A stretch of 64,000 nucleotides of DNA from Pelagicoccus albus (GCF_014230145.1 NZ_JACHVC010000005.1:7501-71500), one strand, 5' to 3'. Positions 45,001 to 53,664 are shown, numbered from the stretch's first letter. A program made the numbers and translations. The notes: generated by a model not told the origin, from the sequence alone.

Positions 45001-45616
45001 TCCGACCGATAACTGGAGAATCTCGCTCAACGCCTCCAAGACCGAAGCGATCCGCAACAACGTAGGTGGCGCGGCTCTTATCGAGTGGGTCGAGTTCGTT
45101 GATTCCTGGATACAAGACACCGCCGCGGGCGACATCCGCATCTGGTGGAAAGGTGGACCGACTGTACGTGATGAGTGGAATGGTACCTTCCGTTCAAACT
45201 TCGCCCTTACCGAGCTGCAGGAAGGCACTGCTACTCCTGAGTTGAGAGAGTGGCGCTACAACCTTGTTACTAGCTACGACTTCAAGGACGGAAAACTCGC
45301 CGGAACAAACGTCGGCATGAGCTACCGTTGGGAAGACAACGTTGTGATTGGCTACCCGCTTGTTGAAGTGGACGGCGGTTACTCCTTCGATCTGAGCAGC
45401 CCCTATCGCGGACCTTCGGAAGATCACGTCGACTTCTGGATCGGAAAGAGTCTGAGGCTTAACGACAAGATTGATTGGCGAATACAGCTAAACGTACGGG
45501 ATGCGTTCGCCAAAAAGGAATTGGTTCCGATATCGACCCAGCCAAACGGAGACGTAGCAGCGGTTCGAATACCGGGTACCACAAGTTGGCAGCTTACTAA
45601 TACCTTCTCATTCTAA
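42020..45616 (+). CDS. TonB-dependent outer-membrane receptor
   Basis: A 1,198-residue protein. A basic start and hydrophobic stretch (TLLWATALLVSPFLSAQ, cleavage near residue 36) form a signal peptide. Next comes an acidic segment with FELSPFTVEG, a likely TonB-box region, then a plug domain with IRTDLKDVGSAISVVTEEFL, VRGLASADNTRNYFL and VSRVDMQRGPNAILFGLG-type motifs. The rest is a beta-barrel ending in LTNTFSF with a terminal aromatic residue. This long receptor type is abundant in Opitutae and imports glycans, metals or other nutrients. No SusD-like or degradative gene is adjacent, so the ligand is unknown. A terminator follows. Confidence 0.95.
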   Translation: MNHTIRQTNRYPLSRRRAQTLLWATALLVSPFLSAQDESEEDEIFELSPFTVEGDENQGYRATSTLAGTRIRTDLKDVGSAISVVTEEFLRDTGAVDNQSLLVYTTNTEVGGVGGNFAGRGNGPTVNDDFATSPSQNTRVRGLASADNTRNYFLSDIPWDGYNVSRVDMQRGPNAILFGLGSPAGIINTTTDSASFEDESEVELRFGSYGSTRLSFKSNKVVLEDELSVMVAGLMEDQKYRQKPAFEEDQRLFVAFRYDPKFLNGDSSSFKISGSYEDGTIDANRPRSITPMDRITQFWDPVLDSSGNYPLYGGTGGWVGTPLGAEDMSGLYGLGVNRSMVEDEDGNSVPNPNYIPMIGNFGQNFGGPLTVFPYSSTTELSGTTVHEIKTFTGLAPDGSIDGNISNPYQRLTSIDSYVTYARQANLPAWETGQYKNIYLQDASVFDFWNTLIDGPNKAEWEGFNALNLSVEQTFFNNKLGYELAFYDQTYDRGNVSMMNNGANIAIMIDTNTTLGDGSANPNLGRAFIADSAQGGNNLYAQDRDAMRFTVFAEYDFTDKNQDGWLNRLLGRHNFTGLYVEDNRESSNTSFQRYMTGPSNHDQLQQPGSSWSSNEVAVNTVHYLGGSLLGYSSATNLNIPGVTAVHTPVSGMYYSFDATWNADGVDPGALWIGPDGGESTQSENPANYVGWTYRPYEVLTALDGKTLVNYDLVTGSNIAREEVESEALVWQGYFWDGALVGTYGWREDTDSAWQLNAGTVLSDGESITDSATRVVDIRNPLYTYDAVPAAVESGQSQSWSAVVHLNKFLGDRLPLNVSFSYNESENFQPGAGRVDLFGQPIASPNGSTVDKSLYITTKDNRYALKITDYETTVYDSSSSYIDGTWFIGNMVSWGTNWANIADYNISDGYTLDGVWDPSNTDNSWRYNYDDPDVEAAAIAAWRQFTAAIPEKFTTAWGFNGDLNTDVISFYQSQPAGLAYTQDAISRGTEFELVANPTDNWRISLNASKTEAIRNNVGGAALIEWVEFVDSWIQDTAAGDIRIWWKGGPTVRDEWNGTFRSNFALTELQEGTATPELREWRYNLVTSYDFKDGKLAGTNVGMSYRWEDNVVIGYPLVEVDGGYSFDLSSPYRGPSEDHVDFWIGKSLRLNDKIDWRIQLNVRDAFAKKELVPISTQPNGDVAAVRIPGTTSWQLTNTFSF

Positions 45617-45635
45617 AGCGATTTGGAGTAGGTTT

Positions 45636-45673
45636 AGCCCCCGGAGATGCATGATGCCCTTCGGGGGCTTTTT
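45636..45673 (+). terminator. Rho-independent terminator after the TonB receptor
   Basis: An 8-bp stem (AGCCCCCG with CGGGGGCT) closes an 18-base loop and ends in a run of T. It lies 20 bp after the receptor stop. Confidence 0.85.
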
Positions 45674-45705
45674 ACGATTCTTCCAGGACCTTTTTTGTAC
45701 TTTAA

Positions 45706-46128
45706 ATGAAACGCTTATCTTTTTTCGTACCCCCTATTCTAACCTTGTTGTATTCACTCTTCGTGGCTAGTTGCTCCACCGTTACGGTTCCAGCGCCAAG
45801 TGAGGATATCGTGATCGAAGTGGGCATGCCAGTGGAAGCCCTTGTTGAACTGATCGGCGAGCCCGACAGCGTCCGTCCTTATGGTAACGAGGAGGTGGAA
45901 GGCGTTGAACTTTGGATCTACGAGCAAAAGGACTCGGACACGGAGATGGTCTCTACCGATATGGAAGAGCGGCTCTATATCGACCCGATTACGGGTGAAG
46001 AACGTACCGTATTCGAAAATATCATGAGCCCAGAGGTTACGGTTCGGTCGACGACAACCATATTCCTGATCGCCGAGGGCGCAGTGCGAGCTTGGAAGGT
46101 CGAACGCGAAGAAGACTCCTTTCTCTGA
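45706..46128 (+). CDS. Probable lipoprotein with BamE/SmpA-like fold
   Basis: A 140-residue protein with a signal sequence ending in a lipobox, VASC (cysteine 23), so it should be lipidated. The following VGMPVEALVELIGEPDSVRPY is the beta-rich SmpA/BamE-like motif (GMxxxxVxxxxGxPxxx). It could be an outer-membrane assembly accessory factor, but only one motif supports this. The gene sits between the receptor terminator and lnt, whose product acylates lipoproteins. Confidence 0.7.
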   Translation: MKRLSFFVPPILTLLYSLFVASCSTVTVPAPSEDIVIEVGMPVEALVELIGEPDSVRPYGNEEVEGVELWIYEQKDSDTEMVSTDMEERLYIDPITGEERTVFENIMSPEVTVRSTTTIFLIAEGAVRAWKVEREEDSFL

Positions 46129-46228
46129 TCAGTCGAGGCCTTTTTCATCGAACAAGGCCCGCCGCTTGAGGCTGAATTGTCGCCTTTTTAAGCTTCGCCT
46201 GAAGTAGGGGAGCTATCAGAGTCGGTGC

Positions 46229-47815
46229 ATGATCACCGGTCTGGCCCAATGGTTTGAAGCGAATCGAAAGGGAATCGCCCACGTAATCGCGTGCGTTTTG
46301 ACGCCGCTTTTTTACGTGGCGAGTTTTCCTCCCTTCGAGGTTAACGAGGCGGCTTACGTTTTTCTGGTTCCTTTTGTCATTTGGCTGAGCTTCGCTCCCT
46401 CATTGCGTTCCGTATTCCTTACTGCCTTGGGGATTGGCTGGGCTTCCTGGATCGCGCTAATCTTTTGGCTGCACCACGTCACTTGGGCGGGTATGATTTC
46501 CCTCGCGGGAGTGATGGGGCTCTATTTTGCCCTGTGGGCCCTGGGAACAGCTTGGTTGGCGAATCGGGCGAGGGGCGAGGGGATGTGGACCGGGATTCCT
46601 CTCACTTTGGGAGCTGCGGGCTTGTGGGTAGTCTTCGAACACATTCGCGGATTTTTCCTAACTGGCTTCCCTTGGCTCCCGTTGTCTGCAAGCCAGGCAA
46701 CTGAGCCGATTATGCTGCAGAGCGCTTCCATTTTTGGAAGCTGGGTCGTGTCCTTTGCCATCGTTCTATTAAATTTTGGCGTGGCTGCCTACCTGTTGCG
46801 CTTGGTCCAATATGCCCGCACGCGAAAGCGTGGAATCTGTCCGGAGTTTTACGTCGCTCTGTCGTTTATTGTGGCGATCAGTTTTCTGCTCTTGAGGTTG
46901 AGTTCAGGACAGCAGCGAGAAGCAGCCTTTCGGGCGGCGGTGATTCAGCCAAACATCCCTCAAAACCAGAAATGGGATCAGGCTTTTGAGCGAAAAATCG
47001 TCAACCAGCTCGAGTGGCAAACCCTTGCTCTAAAAGCGTCCCAGCCAGATGCCGCATTTTGGCCGGAAACTGTACTTCCGTATCCGCTCAATGATGACGG
47101 TGTCATGGAGGCCTGGGGAACTCGATTGGCGACTGGACTTGGATCTCCCATCTTCGCGGGAGCGATGGGAATCGAGAAGGGCGAAGGCGAGACCGAATGG
47201 TACAACAGCGTATTCGTCATCCGGCCTGAGTATGGATTGTTTCCCCTGTACTACTCGAAGCAGCACCTTGTTCCGTTTGGCGAATACATTCCGCTACGCT
47301 CGTTTTGGCCTTGGATCGAGAAGGTCGTTCCGATCAACGGAGACATCTACCCCGGGCAGAAGACTCAGTTGCTTCCATTGGATTTGCCGGATAATACTTT
47401 GAGGGTGGGGTCGCTGGTCTGTTACGAAGACGTTTTCCCTAGCATATCCCGCGACGCTGTGAAGGAGGGGGCAAGTCTCTTGTTTGTGGCAAGCAACAGC
47501 GCTTGGTATGGTAGGAGCGGAGCAGCCGCTCAACATCGGGCGCACTCCATCTTAAGGGCGGTGGAAACCCGCCGCCCCATCATTCGAGTGGGCAATGATG
47601 GCTGGACCGGCTGGATTGATGAATTCGGCAGTATCAAAGGCTCGCTCGACCCTTGGGAACAATCAGCGACGGTTTTCGAGATTTCTCGAGACCGCCGCTG
47701 GGTAGGAAAACAAACCTTTTACGTCAAATACGGAGACTGGTTTGTCTGGTGCTGCTGGTTGATTTTCGGAGTTTCGCTTTGGCTTGCTCCGAAGTTCATC
47801 GAAGAGCCCGTTTAG
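46229..47815 (+). CDS. lnt: Apolipoprotein N-acyltransferase
   Basis: A 528-residue protein with about six N-terminal transmembrane helices and a C-terminal nitrilase-like domain. The Glu-Lys-Cys triad lies in FWPETVLPYP, YYSKQHLVPFGEYIPLR and GSLVCYEDVFP. Lnt adds the third acyl chain to the N-terminal cysteine of lipoproteins in the inner membrane. It follows the putative lipoprotein gene by about 100 bp. Its TAG overlaps the stop of the convergent carbonic-anhydrase-like gene by 4 bp. Confidence 0.94.
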   Translation: MITGLAQWFEANRKGIAHVIACVLTPLFYVASFPPFEVNEAAYVFLVPFVIWLSFAPSLRSVFLTALGIGWASWIALIFWLHHVTWAGMISLAGVMGLYFALWALGTAWLANRARGEGMWTGIPLTLGAAGLWVVFEHIRGFFLTGFPWLPLSASQATEPIMLQSASIFGSWVVSFAIVLLNFGVAAYLLRLVQYARTRKRGICPEFYVALSFIVAISFLLLRLSSGQQREAAFRAAVIQPNIPQNQKWDQAFERKIVNQLEWQTLALKASQPDAAFWPETVLPYPLNDDGVMEAWGTRLATGLGSPIFAGAMGIEKGEGETEWYNSVFVIRPEYGLFPLYYSKQHLVPFGEYIPLRSFWPWIEKVVPINGDIYPGQKTQLLPLDLPDNTLRVGSLVCYEDVFPSISRDAVKEGASLLFVASNSAWYGRSGAAAQHRAHSILRAVETRRPIIRVGNDGWTGWIDEFGSIKGSLDPWEQSATVFEISRDRRWVGKQTFYVKYGDWFVWCCWLIFGVSLWLAPKFIEEPV

Positions 47816-48342
47816 GCTTCAGCACGCTTTTTAAAGGCAGCCGAGACCTTGACGTATTTGGCCGCCCAATCCTTTACCTTAGCCTGTTCCTCTTCGCTCA
47901 AGGCACGTTTTACCTTGGCCGGGGAACCCATAACCATGCTTCCAGGAGGGATGATGGTGCGAGGCGTGACGAGAGATCCAGCTCCCACGATCGAGTGGTG
48001 TCCGATCACAGCGCCGTCCAGCACAGTGGCTCCCATGCCGATCAGGCATTCGTCCTGGATGGTACAAGCATGGATGATAGCTCCGTGTCCAATAGTCACA
48101 TCGTTTCCGATGACTACGGGTAGGTCGTCGGCTAGATGAACGATGGAGCCGTCCTGTACGTTTGAGCGGTCACCGATTTCGATGTAGTTGATATCTCCTC
48201 GTAAGACGGTGCAGGGCCAAACGCTAGCGTTCTCGCCTAGGCGCACGTCTCCGATGAGAACGGCCTCAGGGGCGACGTAGGCGCTGGCAGGGACTTGCGG
48301 GTCTTTGTCGAGGAAGGTTTCGAATTGTTCTTCGAGTGTCAT
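47812..48342 (-). CDS. Gamma-carbonic anhydrase-like hexapeptide protein
   Basis: A 176-residue left-handed beta-helix protein with hexapeptide repeats (VLIGDVRLGENASVWPC, NYIEIGDRSNVQDGSIVH, VVIGNDVTIGHGAIIH, CLIGMGATVLDG). Histidines in SIVHLA and TIGHGAIIH are in the positions of gamma-class zinc ligands. Such YrdA/PaaY-like proteins include carbonic anhydrases and thioesterases. It overlaps the amidohydrolase upstream by 4 bp (ATGA), so it is the last gene of that set. Confidence 0.88.
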   Translation of the reverse strand: MTLEEQFETFLDKDPQVPASAYVAPEAVLIGDVRLGENASVWPCTVLRGDINYIEIGDRSNVQDGSIVHLADDLPVVIGNDVTIGHGAIIHACTIQDECLIGMGATVLDGAVIGHHSIVGAGSLVTPRTIIPPGSMVMGSPAKVKRALSEEEQAKVKDWAAKYVKVSAAFKKRAEA

Positions 48343-49211
48343 GATAGATTGAAAATTTCCTTAGCGTTTAGGCCGCAAACTGCGGCGAGTTCGTTTTGGT
48401 CGAGTCCCGAGTTTCGAATCTCTTCGAGGGCAGTTACGAAGTCCGGCGAGTTCGGGTTTCTCGGAAAAACCTTTAAGGGGTAGTCGGTTCCAAATAGGAC
48501 CTTTTTATGGCCGATACTGTCGCAGAAATTCCGATACAAAGGCTTTTTGTAGAGAAGCGGGCAGGCTGCGGTGTCGTAGAAAATATTGTCGGGGAGATCC
48601 TCTTCGCTTCGCATTGGCTCTAATCCTCCTAGATGGGCGAAAATAAAACGGGTGCTCTCGTGCTTTTTAGCGAGGTCGAGCAAAGACGCGAAAGGGGTTT
48701 CTATTTTGCCAGGATAGTCGTGAGTGGTCGGGTCGGTGACATGAAAGTTCACACTAGCGTCGTATTCTGAGGCGAGCTCCAGTGCTGATGCCAAGATCTC
48801 GTCGTGGTAGCAGTAGCCTTGTGCCGGCGGGTTGAGTTCGCCAATGCCTCTCAGCCCCGAGTCGAGCCCGATTCGCAGAAGTTCGAGGGCTTGGTTCCCG
48901 CCTTTGGCATTAAAGGGAGCGAAGCCTATGAGACGATCAGGATAATCTTTTGTCCAATTCAAAAGCCAAGCTTGGCTCTCGATACAGGTGTCATGAGATT
49001 CCCAATACCAGGAGAGGATGATCGCTTTATCAACGCCAGCTGCGTCCATATCGGCCAGCAGCTCGTCGACTCGTCTCCAGGCCTGAAGACTCTTACTCTT
49101 CGGAGGAGCAACGCAGTCGAGCCAATAGCCTTCTCCTCGCCTTTTTGCCCAGCTCTCAGGATCTTTTGAGAGCTCTTCGGGGTAAAGGTGGATGTGGCTA
49201 TCGATGACCAT
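48339..49211 (-). CDS. Amidohydrolase-family (Amidohydro_2) metal-dependent hydrolase
   Basis: A 290-residue TIM-barrel hydrolase. MVIDSHIHLYPEE gives the HxH metal motif, followed by VNFHVTDPTTHD, FIFAHLGGLEP and KVLFGTDYPLKVF (final aspartate). The end, AAVCGLNAKEIFNL, is the usual family tail. Members are decarboxylases, lactonases or related hydrolases; substrate unknown. It starts seven bases after the kinase-like gene and overlaps the next gene by 4 bp. Confidence 0.9.
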   Translation of the reverse strand: MVIDSHIHLYPEELSKDPESWAKRRGEGYWLDCVAPPKSKSLQAWRRVDELLADMDAAGVDKAIILSWYWESHDTCIESQAWLLNWTKDYPDRLIGFAPFNAKGGNQALELLRIGLDSGLRGIGELNPPAQGYCYHDEILASALELASEYDASVNFHVTDPTTHDYPGKIETPFASLLDLAKKHESTRFIFAHLGGLEPMRSEEDLPDNIFYDTAACPLLYKKPLYRNFCDSIGHKKVLFGTDYPLKVFPRNPNSPDFVTALEEIRNSGLDQNELAAVCGLNAKEIFNLS

Positions 49212-49218
49212 CCGGAAT

Positions 49219-50373
49219 CTAGCGTCTCGCCCTTTCCCGCATGAGGTCGAGGCTCTGTCTCACCAAAGCTCCCATTGATTCGCAGCTCAGGAAACTGTCT
49301 GACTTGTAGTGGACAGATAACTCCTCTCGTAGCTGGTGCACATTCTCGATGGGGGCCAGCTTGTCTTGTGACATGCTATCCAGAAGAGAGCGGAGTCTGA
49401 GGTTGATTGCGTCGATACGGCGGGATATCAAGGCATGTTCCTCGCGTTGATACTGTTTGGCTGTCTTGGCATCGATGTGACTGGTACAGAATTCTACCAA
49501 CGGATTGTTCTCCTTGAAGAACTGAGGCAGGTAGAAGTTCTTTCTACCGTCGTAGGATTGTTGGTCGAAATCCATCGAACGGATACGGATTTGCGTTTCC
49601 TCGAAATCAGGAGTGATGCCTACCACGAAATTGTAGGCTCTCATGTCCCCAAGGAGCCGAACGAAGCAGCGTTCATTGAACTTGATCAGCTCTTTGGCGA
49701 TACGGATCGCTTTGAGCCGAGGGCTCTGCATCCAATCGTCGATAAACCGATCGCCCGGTAGGCCGACCACATGCTCTTCTACCAAGGTATCGCCATCGGT
49801 TAGGTAGAACATGCGATTGGGAGAAAGTAGATGCTCAAGCTCCAGTCCATAGGCGCGGGAGGCGTCCGCCTTTTTGATGTAGAAGTAGTCTTGGTTGTCG
49901 TTGCGGGAGTTTACGATGCGGATGCGAAACGGCTTGGAGTTTCCAAATACGCAGTAGTCGATGCGGTCGACGTAAAGGTGCTCCATGACGGACTCGTCGC
50001 CCCCAGATCTCAAGATCGCGTAGATCCGCTTCAATCCCTCGTTGAGCTGCCTCATTATGAAGGGCTCGTAGATCAAGGTCTCCCAGAGCGTGTCTTCCCC
50101 GTTGGCGTCGTAGAGAGGCGCTCCCATCTGGAAGCGTTCTAGCTGATTGTATTTTACCGGCAGATTGTGCTCTCGGTTGAAAGCGGTCAGGTAGAACCTC
50201 AGCGACTCGCTAATCGGGACCGACGGTTTTCGCTGGGTCTTGGCAATTCGCTGTCGCGAAGTTACACGAGGTGGTTGATCTAAAAAATCTCCTGGGTTGT
50301 CGGTCGATGCCACTTTTGTTTGCTTTTCCGTTGAGGTTCGAAAACTCAAACTATGCTCTCTAGGCAGCCTCAC
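49219..50373 (-). CDS. Kinase-like protein, possibly envelope-sugar kinase
   Basis: A 384-residue protein with no confident family. Features suggest a protein-kinase/APH fold: a lysine in DYFYIKKADASRAYG (nucleotide-binding lysine position), RLLGDMRAYNFVVG resembling the catalytic loop D-x4-N, and RIRSMDFDQQSY resembling the metal-binding DFD. The N-terminal 60 residues are basic and probably disordered; the C-terminal part is helical. It begins with GTG. It lies next to a GT8 glycosyltransferase, which suggests (inference only) modification of a glycan such as lipopolysaccharide core, as done by WaaP/WaaY-type kinases. Confidence 0.6.
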   Translation of the reverse strand: MRLPREHSLSFRTSTEKQTKVASTDNPGDFLDQPPRVTSRQRIAKTQRKPSVPISESLRFYLTAFNREHNLPVKYNQLERFQMGAPLYDANGEDTLWETLIYEPFIMRQLNEGLKRIYAILRSGGDESVMEHLYVDRIDYCVFGNSKPFRIRIVNSRNDNQDYFYIKKADASRAYGLELEHLLSPNRMFYLTDGDTLVEEHVVGLPGDRFIDDWMQSPRLKAIRIAKELIKFNERCFVRLLGDMRAYNFVVGITPDFEETQIRIRSMDFDQQSYDGRKNFYLPQFFKENNPLVEFCTSHIDAKTAKQYQREEHALISRRIDAINLRLRSLLDSMSQDKLAPIENVHQLREELSVHYKSDSFLSCESMGALVRQSLDLMRERARR

Positions 50374-50388
50374 AAGGGCAAAGCGTCA

Positions 50389-51135
50389 TTAAGTTTTGCC
50401 TCCCCGGAACCAAAGTTCCTCCAATGGGTGCGGTTGGTCGAGTGATTTGATCCAAGGTTTTCTGTCGCAAAAGTGGAGAAGTCGGCAGGTCTCCAGGCCG
50501 CTCAAGTCCGAATAGTCCTTTTTGATAAGGTTGTACTCAGGGGTGAGTAGACTCACGGCCATGCCGTTTCGGTGTATCCATTTGTTTACGATCCCTTGGT
50601 CGCCCGAATTGTACCCACCGCGGCCAGGTTCGTTTTGGGCGATTTCCTTTAGCTGAGAAATGGTCCTTTCTCCGAGCAAATCCCGGTGGATCGAGAGTAC
50701 GCCTGTGTTTACCTCGGCTAAGTGCCCCTTGTAGCCTCGTGTTTTCCGAAAACCGGTGTCTGGGGCGGCCATTAAGGGACAGTCGTTTTCGCCCAATAGC
50801 TCCGGAACCGGTCCGAGGCAGAGAATATCGCTGTCCAGAAAGAGGTTTCTCCGGTATCCGAAATCCCGGAACGCTTCGAATTTGTAGAAGGTTTCAGCAT
50901 GCCGGCGGGATCTACGTTTTTTGTAAGGCTGGATATCCCGATAAGAATCCGTTTCGAGTAAGACCTGCTTTTCCGTGATCGCTCGGAGCCTTGAGTCGGC
51001 TAGCGTTTCAGGGTCTTTGCTGAGGGCGACTACGGGGAGGGGCTGATTGTGGTGACGCCATGATTCCAGGAGCTTAAGCGTGCCGGGAAGATAAAGGGAG
51101 TCGGTCAAGACAACGATGCAGAAGTCGGTGTGCAT
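50389..51135 (-). CDS. Glycosyltransferase family 8-like protein
   Basis: A 248-residue GT-A enzyme. MHTDFCIVVLTDSLYLPGTL starts the Rossmann part, FLDSDILCLG carries the DxD metal/donor motif, VNTGVLSIHR is the acceptor-side GT8 motif, and GGYNSGDQGIVNKWI and LLHFCDRKPW match GT8 ends. Donor and acceptor are unknown. It is followed by the kinase-like gene and preceded by the ABC-class ATPase on the same strand. Confidence 0.82.
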   Translation of the reverse strand: MHTDFCIVVLTDSLYLPGTLKLLESWRHHNQPLPVVALSKDPETLADSRLRAITEKQVLLETDSYRDIQPYKKRRSRRHAETFYKFEAFRDFGYRRNLFLDSDILCLGPVPELLGENDCPLMAAPDTGFRKTRGYKGHLAEVNTGVLSIHRDLLGERTISQLKEIAQNEPGRGGYNSGDQGIVNKWIHRNGMAVSLLTPEYNLIKKDYSDLSGLETCRLLHFCDRKPWIKSLDQPHPLEELWFRGGKT

Positions 51136-51145
51136 AGCTCGGAGG

Positions 51146-52858
51146 CTACCGAATTTTGAGGGAGCGGAGTCGGTTCAATGCTGCCGCTAGGTCCTGAAGC
51201 CGCATGGCGGCTAAATCGTAGTCTCCAAGGAGGGACAAACCTTCCTCCTCAATCTTCTGAACTACGCAGGACAAGGCTTCCGGGAGGCTAAGCGTTTCGA
51301 AAAGTCGCTGGTCTACGGCGTAACGAAGGGCGGCTCCTATGGTTCGGACTTGGGAGGAATCTACCAATTGTGGAACGAGAGAAAGGTCGATTTCTTCTTT
51401 TCCGAAACCGAGTGAACGCAGGTCGCGAGCCTTGATTTTGCTTCTCGGCTGGGCACCGCGTCCTGAAACATAGGGATTGATGGAATCGGGTAGGGCGAAG
51501 CGAGAGGATTGCTCTGGCTGGAGAGCGAGCTTCTTGGGGCTCAGAGCAGCGGCATCTTGAGACGGGCCACTGAGCTTTTTGGCCTCCTGGGTCAGATCGC
51601 GTGGCAGGTAGTTGTCCATCGCAATAACCAAGTCGGCTGGTTCGAAATAGTCACCCGATCCTCCGAGCACGATGATGGTGGATACCCCACAATCCCGATA
51701 CAGTGACCTAACTCGCTGGACGAAGGGGGTGATCGGCTCCTTGTCGGCGGCGATCAGTTTTTGCATTCGTTCGTCGCGTATCAGCAAATTGGTGGCAGAG
51801 ATGTCCTCATCGAGCAGCAAGACCTTCGAGCCGGTTTCCAAGCTCTCAATGATTGAAGCAGCTTGAGAGGAGGAGCCGGATGCGTTTTGAGTGGAAAATG
51901 CTGAGGAGTCACGATCTCCCGGTAGCTTCCCGATAAAGGGGCTCAAGTCTATCCTAGCTACAGATCTGCCATCCTCGGCTCTCGTTTTTGCAGCATCGCT
52001 TAGAGCGACAACCAGCTCTCGACCATCTCCCGGGCGATGATTGTGAACGCCTCTTTCGATAGCGGCGAGAAGAGTGGATTTTCCGTGGTAGCCACCGCCA
52101 ACGATCAGGGTGACTCCTTCAGGTATTGCCATCCCGGATACGACTCCTGCATGGGGAAGCTTGAAGCTTCTTCGTAGGGTGGTGGGGGATTGGAAGGCAA
52201 CCGCCTCGGAAAGGGGGCCTTGGTCTACCCCGGATTTGCGAGGGAGAATGGCTCCGTTTGCTACGAAGGCTACCAGGCCATTTGGAGTTAACTGACTGCG
52301 GAGGTAATCCGCGTCTTCGGCGGCGTCTGCATAGCGTGATATTGTATCGAGATCATCGTCTCTGGGAATAAGAGCCGAGCTCACTATCTTTGGAAGTTGA
52401 TTGAGGAGTAGCTCGCTCGCAGTCCTTCCATTTATGCGGCGTCCATTGGCTGGTAAGCCTAGGGAAAAGCTCGCTGTCGTCTCGTTCGTTCCGATTTGTA
52501 GGCAGCTTCGCTCCAGCATTTCCTGGCCTGGTGTGTCGATGCTGATCAGTCCTGATTTGCCGGAACCACGTTGGCCAGAAGCTTTTCGGCAGGCTTTGGA
52601 GAAGAGGGAGGCGAGGCAATTTTCGCTGCCGATGCGTCTGGACTTGTTGGAGAATGTCGAAGCTGGAAGCCCGGACCTTTGGTGGGAAATGGTTACGCTC
52701 ACGCGAGAAGGGGAGGCAAATGGGTCTCCTTGCACTTTTTCAATTCGCAGCGTGAAGGACTCGAAATCGTAGCTTCCCTTGATGTCCCTGTAGGCTGGAT
52801 ACGGACGACCGTCGATGCGCTGCAAGAGGGTACGGAGTTCATTTGAACTTCTCATCAC
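51146..52858 (-). CDS. Predicted ATPase of the ABC class (PF09818 type)
   Basis: A 570-residue soluble protein. The N-terminal ELRTLLQRIDGRPYPAYRDI and the central VTLIVGGGYHGKSTLLAAI (Walker A), VLLLDEDISATNLLIRDERM (Walker B) and STIIVLGGSGDYFEPADLVI are typical of the COG3044 'ABC class' ATPases. They lack transporter partners and their function is unknown. Its start overlaps the beta-lactamase stop (ATGA), so the two are coupled. Confidence 0.88.
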   Translation of the reverse strand: MMRSSNELRTLLQRIDGRPYPAYRDIKGSYDFESFTLRIEKVQGDPFASPSRVSVTISHQRSGLPASTFSNKSRRIGSENCLASLFSKACRKASGQRGSGKSGLISIDTPGQEMLERSCLQIGTNETTASFSLGLPANGRRINGRTASELLLNQLPKIVSSALIPRDDDLDTISRYADAAEDADYLRSQLTPNGLVAFVANGAILPRKSGVDQGPLSEAVAFQSPTTLRRSFKLPHAGVVSGMAIPEGVTLIVGGGYHGKSTLLAAIERGVHNHRPGDGRELVVALSDAAKTRAEDGRSVARIDLSPFIGKLPGDRDSSAFSTQNASGSSSQAASIIESLETGSKVLLLDEDISATNLLIRDERMQKLIAADKEPITPFVQRVRSLYRDCGVSTIIVLGGSGDYFEPADLVIAMDNYLPRDLTQEAKKLSGPSQDAAALSPKKLALQPEQSSRFALPDSINPYVSGRGAQPRSKIKARDLRSLGFGKEEIDLSLVPQLVDSSQVRTIGAALRYAVDQRLFETLSLPEALSCVVQKIEEEGLSLLGDYDLAAMRLQDLAAALNRLRSLKIR

Positions 52859-53664
52859 TCGAATTCTTGGAACGCTTCATCGAGCGCTTCTCTTGTGGTC
52901 TCAATGCGTGCTAAGCCAAAGTTATCAGCTGGGTTGGGGGATTCGATGACGGTTGCGAAAAACAATCTTCGGTCGTCTCGTACTGCCCAGCCCACCCACC
53001 AGCCAACGTTTAGGTTATTCTCCAATGTTGCCCATCCGGTTTTGGCGAAGTACTGCGTTTCCGGTTCCTCAGGATTGCGTAGCATCTCCTTGACGGCATC
53101 CATTACCGATTGGTCGAAAGGCAGTTTATTGTGATACAAGTTCGTGAGAAATTGGATTTGCTCGCGTGGCGAAATCCTGAGTTTGCCTGTTAGCCAAAAC
53201 TTATCGATGCCGCCTTCTATGGACTGGTTTCCGTAGGGGATGGAATCGATGTAGGCTTGCATTTGATCGTATCCAATTTTCCGAACTAAGCTTTGGAAGT
53301 GAGGAACCGCGGAAATGCGAAAGGCATGGGTAAGGTCCAAATCTTGGTTTGTTTCCTGCCTCCCGCGAACGACCCCATCCCATGGAATGATTGTGGAGGC
53401 GTTTGCGATGACACCTGATTGCAAGGCGGCTTGCGCGCTTAGGATCTTAAAAGTTGAAGCGGGAATGAATCGCTCATCTGCAATTGCTGGGCCGCTGGCG
53501 TGGTATGTGTCGTGATCGAGGTCATAGATCAGGATCGTGCCGCGATATCCAGTTTCAGAGAGAATTTCTTTTGCTTTGGGAAATGGCTCGATCGGTTTTT
53601 CTGCGGCCCAAATTTCTAGTCCAATTGAGCAACACGCAACAAGGGTTAGGATGATTCTTTTCAT
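52855..53664 (-). CDS. Class D (OXA-type) beta-lactamase
   Basis: A 269-residue periplasmic enzyme. A signal peptide (residues 1-21) precedes the OXA motifs at near-standard numbers: PASTFK with S70 and K73, SAV at 118-120, YGN at 144-146, FWLTG with W157 and KTG at 208-210. All catalytic motifs are intact, so penicillin hydrolysis is plausible; a penicillin-sensing or BlaR-like role is less likely without extra domains. It overlaps its neighbours by 4 bp on both sides, which shows stable chromosomal operon membership, not a mobile cassette. Confidence 0.92.
   Translation of the reverse strand: MKRIILTLVACCSIGLEIWAAEKPIEPFPKAKEILSETGYRGTILIYDLDHDTYHASGPAIADERFIPASTFKILSAQAALQSGVIANASTIIPWDGVVRGRQETNQDLDLTHAFRISAVPHFQSLVRKIGYDQMQAYIDSIPYGNQSIEGGIDKFWLTGKLRISPREQIQFLTNLYHNKLPFDQSVMDAVKEMLRNPEEPETQYFAKTGWATLENNLNVGWWVGWAVRDDRRLFFATVIESPNPADNFGLARIETTREALDEAFQEFE

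Noticed and set aside
52855-53664. Beta-lactamase as part of a mobile resistance cassette
   Set aside because: No attC site, integrase or insertion sequence is nearby, and both ends overlap chromosomal genes by 4 bp.
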